From Caldilineaceae bacterium (GTDB lineage: Bacteria > Chloroflexota > Anaerolineae > Caldilineales > Caldilineaceae): a stretch of 58,465 nt of DNA. The first letter of the stretch is position 1; each line of letters begins with the position of its first letter. Both the position numbers and the translations under genes were made by a program. The stretch spans positions 1 through 58,465 of the forward strand of contig JAJDZJ010000121.1 of the NCBI GenBank assembly GCA_022824685.1, read 5' to 3'. Of the stretch, positions 28,092-38,123 are shown one piece after another. The notes below the pieces were generated by a model, which ran no database searches, was not told the origin of the DNA, and was given only the letters and a program-made list of their open reading frames with translations.

Positions 28092-28339
28092 TTTGGAAGT
28101 CCGTCGCTATGGTTTCATCCAGCCCAGAAGCATGGTTATGGCTGCGGGGCGCAGGGGCTAACCAATTGGAACTGCTGCTGACCTGACTAAGGACGAGTTT
28201 GGGCATAGGCGAGAAATCCGGCGACGCAATGGGTGGGCCGATGCCGGACCTCGCTATGCTGGGGAGGAAGACCCGGCAAGCAATGCAGTTGCGATGGAGG
28301 CGCCTGGAGCGGACCCGCACAAGCCGTGGTTCGTCAGAA

Positions 28340-29287
28340 CTATGCCGCCGCCGTCTGCTCCCTGGCCCTTACCGGCTTCCTCGTCCTGGAGAAGAGGGAC
28401 CCTTCCTCCCAGGCAACGACGAGAGGTGTGGCGGTAAAAATTGAGCTGTATGTACCTGAAACCAGGCCGACGATCAGGGTGGCCATGAAGATGCGCAGCG
28501 TGCTTCCGCCAAAGAACAGGATGGCTGCAAGCACCAGGAGCGCCGTTACCTGGGTGGCGATTGAGCGCTGAGCCGTCTCTATAATGCTCCGATTGGCAAC
28601 GGTCGCCAGCGGTTCACCGCGGTGGCGGCGCAGGTTCTCTCGGATTCGGTCGAAGATCACGATTGTGTCGTTGACGCTGAAGCCGATTACAGTCAGTGTT
28701 GCGGTCAGGAAAAGGGCGTCCAGCTCCCAACCTGCGACCAGGTTCATAATCGACAGAAACGAAACTGTAATTATAACGTCATGTACCAGGGCCGCGATGG
28801 CGGCGACACCGTAGCGGAACGGGTGGGAAACTTCCCGGAACGCCAAGGCAATGTAGGCCAGAATCAGGACGGAGGCGGCGATCACCGCGAGCAAGGCGGC
28901 CTGGCTTACCTCCGCGCCGATGGCCGGTCCGATGCTTCGGTAGAGGCGTTCGTCAAATGCGCCGAAGCGATCGACGATTGCTTGTTCGATCACCTCTTTC
29001 TGCGCCATATCGATATTCTTGAATTTGACCTGAACCGTGCGATCATCGTCAACATGGAATGCCTTTGTGTCCGTGAATCCGGCTTCCACAAAGACGCCGC
29101 CCAGCTCTGTCGGCGCCACCGGCTCTTCGAATCGCATCTCCCACTGCGTACCGCCGGTATAGTCTATACTCAGGGGCAGGAGGCCGCCAGTTGAAGAGAG
29201 ATTCCAAAGCACGAAGAGAATGCCTGGCAGAATTCCAAGCAGCGAGATCAAGAACCAGAGCCTGCGACGTTCGACTAAACGATACAT
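28340..29287 (-). CDS. secF: Protein translocase subunit SecF
   Basis: 315 residues from the ATG at 29287 ([15 protein letters not shown]). Family features are [14 protein letters not shown] after the first span, and the clustered C-terminal spans with [20 protein letters not shown] and [17 protein letters not shown]. With SecD it uses the proton gradient to help SecYEG export. It is transcribed directly after secD (118 bases between them). Confidence 0.92.
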   Translation of the reverse strand: MYRLVERRRLWFLISLLGILPGILFVLWNLSSTGGLLPLSIDYTGGTQWEMRFEEPVAPTELGGVFVEAGFTDTKAFHVDDDRTVQVKFKNIDMAQKEVIEQAIVDRFGAFDERLYRSIGPAIGAEVSQAALLAVIAASVLILAYIALAFREVSHPFRYGVAAIAALVHDVIITVSFLSIMNLVAGWELDALFLTATLTVIGFSVNDTIVIFDRIRENLRRHRGEPLATVANRSIIETAQRSIATQVTALLVLAAILFFGGSTLRIFMATLIVGLVSGTYSSIFTATPLVVAWEEGSLFSRTRKPVRAREQTAAA

Positions 29288-29405
29288 AGGATTCTCTTTC
29301 CTAATTCTGCCGACACTTGTGGGGTCTGGGAACGCAACCAATGCCGGCTGCGCTCTGAGATTGTCCTTTCAGGTCGAAGCGACCGCGCAACTCTTGGCGG
29401 AGCTT

Positions 29406-30806
29406 CTAATAGCCCAACAACCCGCGACTGCCCAACAGCCTCTCTCCCTGCTGTGAGAGAAAACTGCGCATGAACGTGCGCGTAACAAATACGGCAGTGA
29501 ACATGGACAGCAGCACGCCGACGGACAGTGTGATGGCAAATCCCTTTACAACACTGGCGCCAAAATTGTTGCCAAACCAGTAGAGGACGGCACATGAGAT
29601 CAAGGTCGAGAGATTGCCGTCACGGATTGCGGGCCAGGCGCGGCTGAAGCCCGTTTCCACGGCCAGACGCAAGGAGCGGCCACTGCGCAGCTCCTCCTTC
29701 ATGCGTTCAAAGATCAGGATGTTGGCATCTACAGCCATGCCGATTGAGAGAATAAAGCCGGCGATGCCGGGCAATGTCAGGGTCACTGGCATTAGCTTGT
29801 ACATGGCAAGGTTCAGGGTCACGTAGATTGCCAGGGCCACGGTTGCGAGAAGGCCGGGCAAGCGATAGAGCAGCACCATGAAGAGCAGCACCAAGGCTCC
29901 GCCCACGATCCCGGCCTGCAAGCTGCGGTCGATCGAATCCTGCCCTAGGCTTGCGCCGATCGTGCGTACATCCACGACCTCAAGCGGAACCGGCAGAGCG
30001 CCATATCGCATCTGAATCGCCAGACTTTCCGCTTCCTCCTGCGAGAAGTCACCTGTGATCACCCCGTTGTCGTTGATGGCCGCGTTGATTACCGGGGTCG
30101 AAAGGACGCGCCCATCCAGGACTATCGCCAGAACCTCGCCGATGTTATCGCGGGTGTACGTAAAAAAGTCGCCGCTGCTCTCGCTCTTAAGGTCAAACTG
30201 GATCTGCCAGAAGGTATACTCGTCCTGTGTCGCGACGACAGCCTGCAGAATGTCGCCGGTCATGATCGTCTCGAAGGCTTCTTCCGGGTAGGGAATGGAC
30301 TGTGGGGCAGCCTCTCCGGCGGCAATCGACTCCTGCAAGTCTGTGACCGCGTTAGGCCGGTTGGTCGTATTGATGAAATCATCAGGTCGGACGGGGAATC
30401 CCCCGAGGTCGACGAACTCCAATTGGCCGGTGGAGCGAATTGTTTCGATCGCCTGGTCCGGATTCTTGACGCCGGGCAGCTCCACGATCATCCGGCGCTC
30501 GCCCTGCAACTGAACGGTCGGCTCCGCGAGTCCCAGGCCATTTACTCTCTGCTCGACGATGATTTTCGCCGAATTGAGCGCGTCCTCAGGCAGCGGCTGG
30601 TCTTCGCTGATTTCTGCCTCGAGCAAGACCTGGGTTCCGCCCTTCAGATCCAGCCCCAAGGTGAGGTCGCGGATGTCTCGCTGGGTATCCACACCCGGTG
30701 CCAGGCTTTCTTCCAGCCACACGGGATGGTCGAGAGGAAGCGCGACAAACAGCGATCCCGCGAAGAGGCACAGGATAATGGCTACGTAGATATACTGGTT
30801 CCGCAT
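29406..30806 (-). CDS. secD: Protein translocase subunit SecD
   Basis: 466 residues. The P1 domain opening [17 protein letters not shown] and the membrane motif [30 protein letters not shown] are diagnostic. It partners SecF. A sigma70-like promoter lies about 200 bases upstream, leaving a long leader. No yajC or other sec gene is adjacent. Confidence 0.93.
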   Translation of the reverse strand: MRNQYIYVAIILCLFAGSLFVALPLDHPVWLEESLAPGVDTQRDIRDLTLGLDLKGGTQVLLEAEISEDQPLPEDALNSAKIIVEQRVNGLGLAEPTVQLQGERRMIVELPGVKNPDQAIETIRSTGQLEFVDLGGFPVRPDDFINTTNRPNAVTDLQESIAAGEAAPQSIPYPEEAFETIMTGDILQAVVATQDEYTFWQIQFDLKSESSGDFFTYTRDNIGEVLAIVLDGRVLSTPVINAAINDNGVITGDFSQEEAESLAIQMRYGALPVPLEVVDVRTIGASLGQDSIDRSLQAGIVGGALVLLFMVLLYRLPGLLATVALAIYVTLNLAMYKLMPVTLTLPGIAGFILSIGMAVDANILIFERMKEELRSGRSLRLAVETGFSRAWPAIRDGNLSTLISCAVLYWFGNNFGASVVKGFAITLSVGVLLSMFTAVFVTRTFMRSFLSQQGERLLGSRGLLGY

Positions 30807-31012
30807 ATTGGCCCTTTACGATTACACATTTTGCGCCGCGAAACCTGTCCGGGACACCGAAGCTGTTGCAAGCTGTTCCGGCGGCCAGGCGGCGAGAACT
30901 TTGGCGCACAGCGCTGGCGGTCGCCCAATCGGCCGGGCACTGCATAGCCGGCACCCTTAGACCCCTTGGAAGACAGCGAGCAACTGCCCCATACAGGAGC
31001 GCAATCTTATTC

Positions 31013-31041
31013 ATTATATGCATTCAGGCTAACGACTCCAA
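31013..31041 (-). promoter_or_regulatory. Promoter for secDF
   Basis: On the minus strand TTGGAG (31041-31036), 17-base spacer, TATAAT (31018-31013). The predicted start leaves an untranslated leader of roughly 200 bases before the secD ATG at 30806. No known riboswitch was recognised in that leader. Confidence 0.55.
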
Positions 31042-31396
31042 AACCGAAGCCTGTTTTTCGCTCCTACGGCTGTCATTCGGATGAGCGGCAGTTGTAGGAG
31101 CGGGGCGACCTGGCCTCGATGGCGGGAACGAGGGGGGAGCCGGCATCGTCGGCTGGCGCAGCCTTCGCCGCTGCCACTGGCGCTTCCCAAAGCCGAGGGC
31201 GTAAAGGACGAGGGTAGTGGCGTCCGGAATCTTCCTAGCGGTAGATACGGGGAACAACGGCCCAAGAATAGAGGTAAGCGAATGGTCCCGTTTGATCTTC
31301 ATTAGGCCTGGTCGGCCGTCATCGAACGCCTGACCGTTCAGAATGCGGCAAAAATGCAAGGTGGGAAGTGGCGCCTGTTCCCGAACTGTCCTGAGT
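31042..31396. other. Intergenic region, nothing recognised
   Basis: About 350 bases between the secDF promoter and the leader-RNA promoter. Frames on both strands are open but short, low in conserved-looking sequence and without ribosome sites. I see no supportable gene or structure. Confidence 0.4.
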
Positions 31397-31425
31397 TTGA
31401 CAATTGGCCGCAACTGTGAAATACT
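31397..31425 (+). promoter_or_regulatory. Promoter of a small leader/sRNA unit
   Basis: Perfect -35 TTGACA at 31397-31402, 17-base spacer, AATACT at 31420-31425 (4 of 6 consensus). A transcript would begin near 31432, just before the Shine-Dalgarno at 31445. Confidence 0.55.
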
Positions 31426-31460
31426 TGCAGCGTATCTTAAACACAAGGAGGTGATGCCCT

Positions 31461-31520
31461 ATGGATAACTGTAGTCGTAGTACTGGTCCGATAGCATCAC
31501 CTCCGGAGATCGCTCTCTAA
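31461..31520 (+). CDS. 19-residue leader peptide candidate
   Basis: ATG at 31461 follows AAGGAGGTGAT (31445-31455), an 11-base perfect complement to the 16S rRNA tail, with 5-base spacing. The peptide reads MDNCSRSTGPIASPPEIAL and ends in TAA at 31518-31520. Codons 12-15 are the anti-Shine-Dalgarno sequence, so translation would melt the fold that hides its own ribosome site, and a ribosome at the stop would cover the right arm of the 16-bp hairpin. There is no run of one amino acid, so it is not a classical biosynthetic attenuator. Confidence 0.5.
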   Translation: MDNCSRSTGPIASPPEIAL

Positions 31521-31543
31521 GCGATGCTATCGGACCAGAAGCG

Positions 31544-31577
31544 ACAAGGCCCTGCCTTTGGCAGGGTCTTGTATTTT
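31544..31577 (+). terminator. Rho-independent-type terminator of the leader RNA
   Basis: ACAAGGCCCTGCC (31544-31556) pairs with GGCAGGGTCTTGT (31560-31572) across a TTT loop, 13 bp with one G-U, followed by ATTTT. It ends the small unit about 225 bases before the P450 start codon. Confidence 0.7.
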
Positions 31578-31802
31578 CCGGAGCTTAGCCGGCGCCGCAA
31601 TGCCGCCACTGGGTAGGGATCGGAATATCCTCCCAAGTGGGAAGGAGTTTCTGTAAGGTAATCTCCCACTAGCATTGCCATCGTGGTGAAGCGACTTACA
31701 AACAGTCTTTTCCCGTGTTTTCACGTTCAAGTCGCTGGCGTTTGAAAAGCGTCGCAGAATGACGCATAGCGAAGTGGACTGGTTCGAAAAGGAGAAAACC
31801 CC

Positions 31803-33197
31803 GTGACCAGCGCAGTCGCCCCAGTGAAGCGGCGGACGGCGCCGCCCGAAGCACGAGCCCACTGGCTCTTTGGCAATGTCGGACGCCTGAAGCGGGATCC
31901 GCTTGGAAGCATACAGGAGTTTGTATCCGAGGCAGGACCTGCGGTCAAGTACCGGTTTTTTGCCAGCATGTGGGGCTATCTGTTTGTCCACCCCGACCAC
32001 TACCAACATATCCTCCAGGATAACTACAAGAATTTCACGAAGATTCCCCACCCCACCTTCATTCTATTGTATCCACTGGTCGGGAAGGGCCTGCTGAGCA
32101 ATGACGGCGAATCGTGGCTCAGTCAGCGGCGTCTGGCCCAGCCAGCCTTCCATCGGAGTCGGATCCGCGGAATGGGGGAGACCATGACGTCAGCGGCGGA
32201 GCGGCGCTTCTCCCGATGGGAGGCGTTTGTTCGTTCCGGGGACGTTGTCGCATTTGACCGCGAGATCATGGAGTTGACTCTCGAAATTGCCGGCAGGACG
32301 CTGTTCAGCGTCGATCTGACCAACGAGGCCCGCGAAGTCGGCGACACCTTCGGTAGGTTGAATCAGCTATTTGTGAAACTGGTGGTTTCGCCTGCCTCGC
32401 TCTACACAATGAAGGTCCCCTTCTGGCCCAGCACGCGCCGCGTCAAACGCGATATCGACGCGCTTGATCGACTGATCTACGGCATGATTGGTGACAGACG
32501 CGAATCTGGAAACCCAGGTAGCGACCTGATGGGAATGCTGCTGTCCGCGCGCGACGCGGAAACCGGCGAAGGGATGGACGAGAAGCAGTTGCGCGATGAG
32601 GTGATCACCCTGTTGATTGCCGGACACGAAACAACTGCGCTACTTCTCACGTGGTTCTTCTATTGCTTGGCGCAATATCCCGATGTTGAAGCCCAGGTTC
32701 ACGACGAAGTGGACCGAATCCTGAATGGCCGTCTGCCGACGGTCGAGGACATACCCAATCTTGCCTATACGCGCCAGGTGGTTGACGAAACGATGCGTCT
32801 TTACCCTCCAGCGTATGCCCTGTCCCGCTTTGGCAACCGGGACGATGTCGTTGGGGGTTTCGATCTGCCAGAAAAGTCTGTGATAACGCTTAGCCCCTTT
32901 GTCACCCACAGGCAACCTGAGTTTTGGCCGAACCCGCTTGCATTCGATCCCGATCGATTCTCTCCCCAGGCAGCAAAGGGCCGCCATCGCTTTGCCTACA
33001 TTCCCTTCGGCGCGGGGCCCCGTCAATGCATCGGCGAAGGGTTTGCGCTGACCGAAAGTGTTCTGGTCGCCGCAGCGATCGCACAGCGTTTCCGGCTGCG
33101 GAGTCCTGACAACCATGCCGCAGAGTTGGACCCGCAAATCACCCTTCATCCAAAGGGAGGAATGCCTCTGTTCTTCGAATCTCGCCAATCCCAGTGA
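31803..33197 (+). CDS. Cytochrome P450
   Basis: 464 residues from a GTG preceded by AAAAGGAGAAAA. All core P450 elements are there: oxygen-activating I-helix AGHETTALLL (about 273), E-x-x-R in DETMRLYPP (about 329-332), and the haem-thiolate loop FIPFGAGPRQCIGEGFA with the ligand Cys near 408. It should be a soluble monooxygenase needing external redox partners; none is encoded nearby. The closest resemblance by eye is to the CYP4/CYP102-like clade of bacterial P450s. A small structured RNA unit ends 225 bases upstream and may regulate it. Confidence 0.9.
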   Translation: MTSAVAPVKRRTAPPEARAHWLFGNVGRLKRDPLGSIQEFVSEAGPAVKYRFFASMWGYLFVHPDHYQHILQDNYKNFTKIPHPTFILLYPLVGKGLLSNDGESWLSQRRLAQPAFHRSRIRGMGETMTSAAERRFSRWEAFVRSGDVVAFDREIMELTLEIAGRTLFSVDLTNEAREVGDTFGRLNQLFVKLVVSPASLYTMKVPFWPSTRRVKRDIDALDRLIYGMIGDRRESGNPGSDLMGMLLSARDAETGEGMDEKQLRDEVITLLIAGHETTALLLTWFFYCLAQYPDVEAQVHDEVDRILNGRLPTVEDIPNLAYTRQVVDETMRLYPPAYALSRFGNRDDVVGGFDLPEKSVITLSPFVTHRQPEFWPNPLAFDPDRFSPQAAKGRHRFAYIPFGAGPRQCIGEGFALTESVLVAAAIAQRFRLRSPDNHAAELDPQITLHPKGGMPLFFESRQSQ

Positions 33198-33533
33198 GTT
33201 GAAGTTCGACCTGCCAGAAACCGGCCTCCCGATGTGAATGGCGGCGGGTTTCTTGGCGCCCCCTCTCAAACCCTGAGGCAGGCGCCGGTACGAAGAAGCT
33301 CTTCATCGCTCGCCTTTCCACCGGATTTGCACGAACCTGTTCCACCAATTCATTGTAGCTTCCCCTGACGGGTGCTATACTGGCCGTCACGGAATTCAAC
33401 GCGCCTGAAGAACCTTCACCGTGGCAATTCAGATCAACTGCAATTGGCCAGGTTGAATTGAGGTCCGGACAAGGACCTGCAAGCAATAAGCGGATGGGCG
33501 CGAACAAACCCAAAAGCAAGGAGTCTGGTTCCG
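33198..33533. other. Intergenic region upstream of the thuA-like gene
   Basis: 336 bases. A promoter lies at 33353-33381, then a roughly 145-base leader with an inverted repeat AGGTCC-GGACAA-GGACCT (about 33460-33477). No gene is evident. Confidence 0.45.
33353..33381 (+). promoter_or_regulatory. Promoter for the thuA/Gfo-Idh pair
   Basis: TTGTAG (33353-33358), 17-base spacer, TATACT (33376-33381). It points to the two sugar-related genes that follow. Confidence 0.5.
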
Positions 33534-34184
33534 ATGACAAAAAAATCGTTGATGGTTTGGGGCGGTTGGGAAGGCCACGAACCGAAGCAGTGCGTGGACA
33601 TTTTCGCACCGTTGATTCGCGATGCCGGCTTCGAAGTGGATGTCGAATCCTCGCTTGACGTTTACACCGATAGCGAGCGAATGGCCTCCTACGACGTCAT
33701 CACGCAAGTGTTCACGATGAGCTCCATCACAAAGGAGCAGGAAGCGGGTCTGCTGGAAGCTGTCACGAACGGGGCGGGCTTTGCCGGCTGGCACGGAGGT
33801 ATGGCCGATGCCTTTCGCCAGAACACGGAATACCAGTTCATGGTTGGCGGGCAGTGGGTGGCCCATCCGGGAAACATCATTGACTACACGGTTAACATTG
33901 TCGATCAGAGCGACCCGATCACGGCAGGGCTGGAAGACTTTGCCATGCACAGTGAACAGTATCTGATGCACGTAGACCCAAGCAACGAGGTGCTGGCGAC
34001 GACTACATTTTCCGGAGAGCACGCTGCCTGGATCGAGGGAACCGTTATGCCGGTCGTGTGGAAGCGTCAGTGGGGCCAGGGCAACATATTCTACTGTTCG
34101 CTGGGACACGTGGCAAAGGACTTCGATGTCCCCGAGGCGAGGGAGATCGTGCGGCGAGGAATCATCTGGGCGGCAAGGACCTGA
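33534..34184 (+). CDS. ThuA-like domain protein
   Basis: 216 residues, the size of a single ThuA domain. The N-terminus [15 protein letters not shown] and later [25 protein letters not shown] and [19 protein letters not shown] are characteristic. It has a class I glutamine amidotransferase-like fold without the amidotransferase Cys. The family is tied to uptake or turnover of trehalose and related sugars; the biochemical reaction is unclear. The ATG has AAGGAG 10 bases upstream. The next gene, 57 bases on, is a sugar-type dehydrogenase, a pairing seen in many sugar catabolic clusters. Confidence 0.85.
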   Translation: MTKKSLMVWGGWEGHEPKQCVDIFAPLIRDAGFEVDVESSLDVYTDSERMASYDVITQVFTMSSITKEQEAGLLEAVTNGAGFAGWHGGMADAFRQNTEYQFMVGGQWVAHPGNIIDYTVNIVDQSDPITAGLEDFAMHSEQYLMHVDPSNEVLATTTFSGEHAAWIEGTVMPVVWKRQWGQGNIFYCSLGHVAKDFDVPEAREIVRRGIIWAART

Positions 34185-34241
34185 TCGTGCCCGAAGCATT
34201 AAACTGACAGCGAATAGCCAGAAGATGAAGGGGAGTCGAAG

Positions 34242-35351
34242 ATGGAACTGCCAGTGCGAATCGGCATCGTCGGTTGCGGCATCATCAGCAGCCGCTACAT
34301 TGAAGTAAGTCGGGAACTGCCGGAGATTGAGGTTGTCGCCTGCGCCGACGTGATCGACGCCGCGGCTGAGGCCCAGGCTGAGAAGTACGGGCTCAGACGT
34401 CTGTCTCTTGACGATCTGTACGCTGCCCCGGTTATTGACATGGTGCTAAATCTCACGCCTCCCCCCGCTCACTTTGGCGTCAGCAAGGCCGCTCTGGAAG
34501 CAGGGAAAGCTGTCTACAGTGAGAAGCCACTGGCCGCGACCTTCGCCGAGGGCAGAGAGTTGCTGGCGCTCGCCACCGAGAAGGATCTCCGCATTGGCTG
34601 CGCGCCGGACACTTTCCTCGGCGCTGGGCATCAGTCGGCGCGTCTGTACCTGGACGAGGGCGTCATCGGCGCTCCAGTCGCGGCCAACGCGTTCATGATG
34701 AGCCGCGGGCACGAATACTGGCACGCAAACCCCGCCTTCTACTACAAACCGGGCGGGGGCCCCATGCTGGACATGGGCGTTTACTACCTGACTGCGCTGG
34801 TCAATCTTCTCGGGCCTGTAACGCGCGTGACTGGTACCGCGCGAGCGACATGGCCGGAGCGCACCATTCTCAGCCAACCGCGGCGGGGTGAGGTGATCCA
34901 GGTGGAAGTCCCCACCTACGTGACCGGCGTGCTGGATTTCGCCTGCGGAGCCATCGGCACAGTGATCACAACCTTTGATACGAAGGCATCAAATCTGCCG
35001 AATATCGAGCTGTACGGCGCGACCGGTTCGCTCGATCTGCCCGACCCGAACACCTTTGGCGGCCCGCTTCAACTACGCACGGCCGAGGACGGGTCATGGA
35101 AGGAGCTGCCCCTCAGGCTCGGCCATGCCGGCAACAGCCGGGGATTGGGCCCGGCGGACATGGCTGTCAGCGCGGTTGAAGACCGGCCGCATCGTGCCAG
35201 CGGGGAGATGGCGCTGCACGTACTTGAGATCATGGAGGCGATTCACGTCGCCTCCGAGTCGGGACGCCATGTGGAGTTGACGACTCGCTGCGACCGTCCG
35301 GATCCTCTGCCGGAAGGTGTCTACGAGGGTGTAAGACCTCCTTCTGGTTGA
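34242..35351 (+). CDS. Gfo/Idh/MocA family oxidoreductase
   Basis: 369 residues. Rossmann opening [18 protein letters not shown], the lysine motif EKP in VYSEKPLAA (about 93), and the second-domain stretch [22 protein letters not shown] with the family Asp and Tyr. It should oxidise or reduce a sugar or cyclitol with NAD(P). It is co-directional with the ThuA gene and probably co-transcribed. Confidence 0.88.
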   Translation: MELPVRIGIVGCGIISSRYIEVSRELPEIEVVACADVIDAAAEAQAEKYGLRRLSLDDLYAAPVIDMVLNLTPPPAHFGVSKAALEAGKAVYSEKPLAATFAEGRELLALATEKDLRIGCAPDTFLGAGHQSARLYLDEGVIGAPVAANAFMMSRGHEYWHANPAFYYKPGGGPMLDMGVYYLTALVNLLGPVTRVTGTARATWPERTILSQPRRGEVIQVEVPTYVTGVLDFACGAIGTVITTFDTKASNLPNIELYGATGSLDLPDPNTFGGPLQLRTAEDGSWKELPLRLGHAGNSRGLGPADMAVSAVEDRPHRASGEMALHVLEIMEAIHVASESGRHVELTTRCDRPDPLPEGVYEGVRPPSG

Positions 35352-35705
35352 GTCTGGCCTGTTCCGCCTACTGGTCTGTCTCCTGCAAACTGCACTGCCA
35401 GCTCGGAAAAGGTCGCGTAAATCTTGCACACCGCCTGCCCAATTCACGACGAATGCCTTCACTTGTTCCTGCGCCAACTGGTCTCTGAATGTGAGGACTG
35501 AACGTAGTCGAGGACCCTGGCATACGCCTCGTCTCTAACCTGACAAGCCGGGGATCCGATTACCGGGATTGCGTTGAAATCCTATGGCGACGCCTCCTTC
35601 AGTGTGGTTCCGCTTCATTATTGTGTTTGAAAAAAGCGCTCCCGGGAACCTGAGGCGCACTTACGGAATGGGAGCTCTTTTGCCTTTGAAAGTTGAGAGG
35701 CTCAG
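35352..35705. other. Intergenic region, nothing recognised
   Basis: 354 bases between the Gfo/Idh gene and rtcB. An A-rich stretch (TTTGAAAAAAGCGC, about 35627) lies upstream of rtcB but no confident promoter pair. No gene or RNA was recognised. Confidence 0.4.
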
Positions 35706-36950
35706 ATGACAGTGCAAATCATTCAGGGCGTGCCCGTCTGGGGTGACCCGCTGGACAACGCAGTGAAACAGATCGTCAACTGTGCGCAGGATGCTGACGC
35801 GGTCGCGTTGATGGCGGACCATCACCTCGGCTATACGGTTCCAATTGGCGGCGTCGTGGCCTACCATGACAAGCTGAACCCCGCCGGAGTCGGCTATGAC
35901 ATCGCCTGCGGGAACAAAGCCATTCGCCTCGATATCCCGGCTGTCGAAGTACGAGAGAATATAGAACGGATCATGGACGATATCTGGGCGACCATCTCCT
36001 TTGGAATCGGGCGCAAGAATAAGGAGCGGGTGGACCATCCCCTTTTCGACGACGATCCGGCCTGGGACCTGCCAGTCGCCGCCAAACAGAGAAATCTGGC
36101 GGCGGAACAGTTGGGAACCGTAGGCAGCGGCAATCATTATGTGGACCTGTTTGAGGATGAACAGCAGCGAATCTGGGTCGGCGTTCACTTTGGCTCCAGG
36201 GGACTTGGCCATCGCCTTGCTACGCACTTCATGAAGGCGGCCGACGGGGAACGGACTGGGAATGCGGGACCCAAACCGGAGCGCAAGGGTCGCGCGCGAA
36301 AGCGGCGAAGCGCTCTTGAAGGCGTTCCGAGCTTACTTGGCGTCGACTCAGTCCTGGGGCAGGAGTATCTCGCCTGCATGTCGCTTGCGGGGCGGTATGC
36401 CTATGCAGGCCGCGACTGGGTATGCGAACGCGTGGCCAGGATGCTGGGCGCAACAATCGTCGAGGAAATACACAACCATCACAACTTCGCCTGGAAGGAG
36501 CAACACGGGGGCGAAAAGCTGTGGGTCACAAGGAAGGGCGCGACCCCGGCATTTCCCGGGCAGAAGGGCTTCGTAGGCGGATCGATGGGTGATATTTCAG
36601 TCGTGCTGGAAGGCATTGAAAGCGAAGAGGGTAAGCAGGCGCTCTATTCGACGGTCCACGGCGCGGGCCGGCTCATGTCACGCACGCAGGCCGCGGGACG
36701 TTTCCGCTGGAAAAAAGGGCGCAAGGTGCAGGTCAAGCGGGGCCAGATTGGGCGCGAGCAGATGCTGGCGCCGGTTCGAAAGTTGGGCGCGACGCTGCGC
36801 GGCGCGGGGACGGACGAGGCGCCCCAGGTCTACAAGCGGCTGCCTGAGGTGCTGACGCACCATAGCAACACGATTCGAATCCTGCATTCACTCACGCCGC
36901 TAGGCATCGCAATGGCCGGCGAGGACGAGTTCGATCCATATCGTGACTGA
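35706..36950 (+). CDS. rtcB: RNA-splicing ligase RtcB family protein
   Basis: 414 residues, shorter than the roughly 480 of canonical RtcB and closer to the RtcB2-like group. Mn-binding and catalytic segments are present in order: AGVGYDIACGNKAIRLD (about 60), GTVGSGNHYVDLFED (about 138), a His-rich EEIHNHHNFAW (about 254-262) and VHGAGRLMSRTQA (about 318). It should join 2',3'-cyclic-phosphate and 5'-OH RNA ends using GTP. Neither archease (which helps RtcB turnover) nor a tRNA gene with an intron is nearby, so repair of damaged RNA is a reasonable inference. The ATG follows GAGAGG. Confidence 0.85.
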   Translation: MTVQIIQGVPVWGDPLDNAVKQIVNCAQDADAVALMADHHLGYTVPIGGVVAYHDKLNPAGVGYDIACGNKAIRLDIPAVEVRENIERIMDDIWATISFGIGRKNKERVDHPLFDDDPAWDLPVAAKQRNLAAEQLGTVGSGNHYVDLFEDEQQRIWVGVHFGSRGLGHRLATHFMKAADGERTGNAGPKPERKGRARKRRSALEGVPSLLGVDSVLGQEYLACMSLAGRYAYAGRDWVCERVARMLGATIVEEIHNHHNFAWKEQHGGEKLWVTRKGATPAFPGQKGFVGGSMGDISVVLEGIESEEGKQALYSTVHGAGRLMSRTQAAGRFRWKKGRKVQVKRGQIGREQMLAPVRKLGATLRGAGTDEAPQVYKRLPEVLTHHSNTIRILHSLTPLGIAMAGEDEFDPYRD

Positions 36951-36967
36951 CTGAGACTTCCGCCGGC

Positions 36968-37005
36968 GGCGGCCTCCCCAACAGGCCTCTTGGATGGAGG
37001 CCGCC
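36968..37005. terminator. Bidirectional hairpin between convergent genes
   Basis: GGCGGCCTCC (36968-36977) and GGAGGCCGCC (36996-37005) form a perfect 10-bp stem between rtcB (plus) and the DUF6295-like gene (minus). No T-run follows on either side. Confidence 0.5.
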
Positions 37006-37033
37006 TATCCTGCTGGCCTTCGAACCAGCCGCG

Positions 37034-37306
37034 CTACGTCTCCTTAAGCAGTCCCTTGCCTTCCGCCTCGCCGAGCACCGTTTGAATCGTCTCGACCAGC
37101 TGGCGGGCGGACTCTACACTCAGTTCCACGGCGACGCGGGCCCCGGGTCCGTGGCTCTCGTTGACGAAGTCGATGTTCAGGGCGTGTTCCTCGGGCGCGT
37201 GAAAGGGGTGGTCCCAACTCACGTTCGCCTGGTTCATATCGAACCAGCCGCCTGCGCCCTTGCCGAATCCTTCGAGCGGGACTTTCTGGACGATCATCGT
37301 ACACAT
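37034..37306 (-). CDS. DUF6295-like small protein
   Basis: 90 residues from the ATG at 37306 (MCTMIVQKVPLEGFGKGAGG), chosen because AAGGAGGAG lies just upstream. Longer frames read through low-complexity sequence antisense to the hydrolase end. The stretch DHPFHAPEEHALNIDFVNES is distinctive, and the assignment to DUF6295 is from memory of that pattern. No function is known. It is 59 bases downstream of the dienelactone hydrolase gene on the same strand, so the two are probably co-transcribed. Confidence 0.65.
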   Translation of the reverse strand: MCTMIVQKVPLEGFGKGAGGWFDMNQANVSWDHPFHAPEEHALNIDFVNESHGPGARVAVELSVESARQLVETIQTVLGEAEGKGLLKET

Positions 37307-37364
37307 ATCTCCACTCCTCCTTGAACGGAATCTTGATCGGACTTTGTTGCGCAATCTTCGGGGC

Positions 37365-38123
37365 TCAGGCGGCCAGTTTGTCGCCGAGAAAGGCCCAGAT
37401 TTTATCCCAGCCGTCGACTGCCTGGGCTTGGCGGTAGCTGGGGCGGTGGTCGTAGAAGAAGCCGTGGCCGGCGCCGTCGTACATGTGGAACTCGTAGTCC
37501 TTGTCGTGGCGCTTGAGGGCTTCCTCGTGAACTGCCACCTCTTCAACGGTTGGGCTGTGATCCTCTGCGCCGAACAGACCAAGGACAGGGCTCTCGAGGT
37601 CGGAAGTGTAGTCTACGGGCGCGACAGGCCGCTGCGGTGTGAGTTGGTCGGATTGCATGACAACACCGCCGCCCCAACAGTCAACAACGGCATCGAAGCC
37701 CGCGACCCGGCTGGCGGCGAGCACAGCATGCCTTCCGCCCGAGCAGGTGCCAAACACGCCGACTTTGCCGTTCAGATTGGGTAGGGCCCGGAGATATTTC
37801 ATTGCGGCCTCGATATCCGCCACGGCCTGATCGTCAGGGACCCCGCCATCGGCGCGTACCGCCGCAGCCACGTCGTCGGGCGTGCCATGCCCGGCTCGTT
37901 CATACAGATTTGGCGAGATTGAGGCGTACCCGTGATGCGCAAACCGCCGGGTTGCCTCGCGGTACCATTCGTCCCAGCCAGGCATGTGATGGATGAGCAC
38001 CATACCCGGGAAGGGCCCTTTCCCCAACGGACGGGCACAGTAGGCGAGGACCCTGTCTCCGTTCGCTCCCTGAATGGCGACGGTTTCGGCGAGCATACCT
38101 TCATACTGATCGGTTGTATACAT
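37365..38123 (-). CDS. Dienelactone hydrolase family protein
   Basis: 252 residues, alpha/beta hydrolase. The nucleophile is Cys127 in GVFGTCSGGRHAV, with acid and His candidates in GLFGAEDHSPT and GAGHGFF, i.e. the Cys-Asp-His triad of this family. No signal peptide. The ATG is preceded by AGGAGAATGCAAA. Members cleave dienelactones in aromatic degradation, but many act on other esters and lactones; no other aromatic-pathway gene is near. Confidence 0.86.
   Translation of the reverse strand: MYTTDQYEGMLAETVAIQGANGDRVLAYCARPLGKGPFPGMVLIHHMPGWDEWYREATRRFAHHGYASISPNLYERAGHGTPDDVAAAVRADGGVPDDQAVADIEAAMKYLRALPNLNGKVGVFGTCSGGRHAVLAASRVAGFDAVVDCWGGGVVMQSDQLTPQRPVAPVDYTSDLESPVLGLFGAEDHSPTVEEVAVHEEALKRHDKDYEFHMYDGAGHGFFYDHRPSYRQAQAVDGWDKIWAFLGDKLAA

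Larger units (their letters stand above)
31432..31577 (+). ncRNA. Candidate structured RNA with paired Shine-Dalgarno and anti-Shine-Dalgarno
   Basis: About 145 nt between a promoter and a terminator. GGAGGTGATGC (31447-31457) can pair perfectly over 11 bp with GCATCACCTCC (31494-31504). The latter copies the 3' tail of 16S rRNA. Alternatively CTGGTCCGATAGCATC (31483-31498) forms a perfect 16-bp stem with GATGCTATCGGACCAG (31523-31538), exposing ACCTCC in its 24-base loop. The two folds share GCATC, so they exclude each other. A 19-codon ORF runs through the switch. It could be a cis attenuator for the P450 gene at 31803 or a free RNA that masks ribosome sites. No Rfam family was recognised. 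Confidence 0.6.

Noticed and set aside
31461-31520. Classical amino-acid attenuator leader
   Set aside because: The 19 codons have no run of a single amino acid, and the downstream gene is a P450, not a biosynthetic operon.
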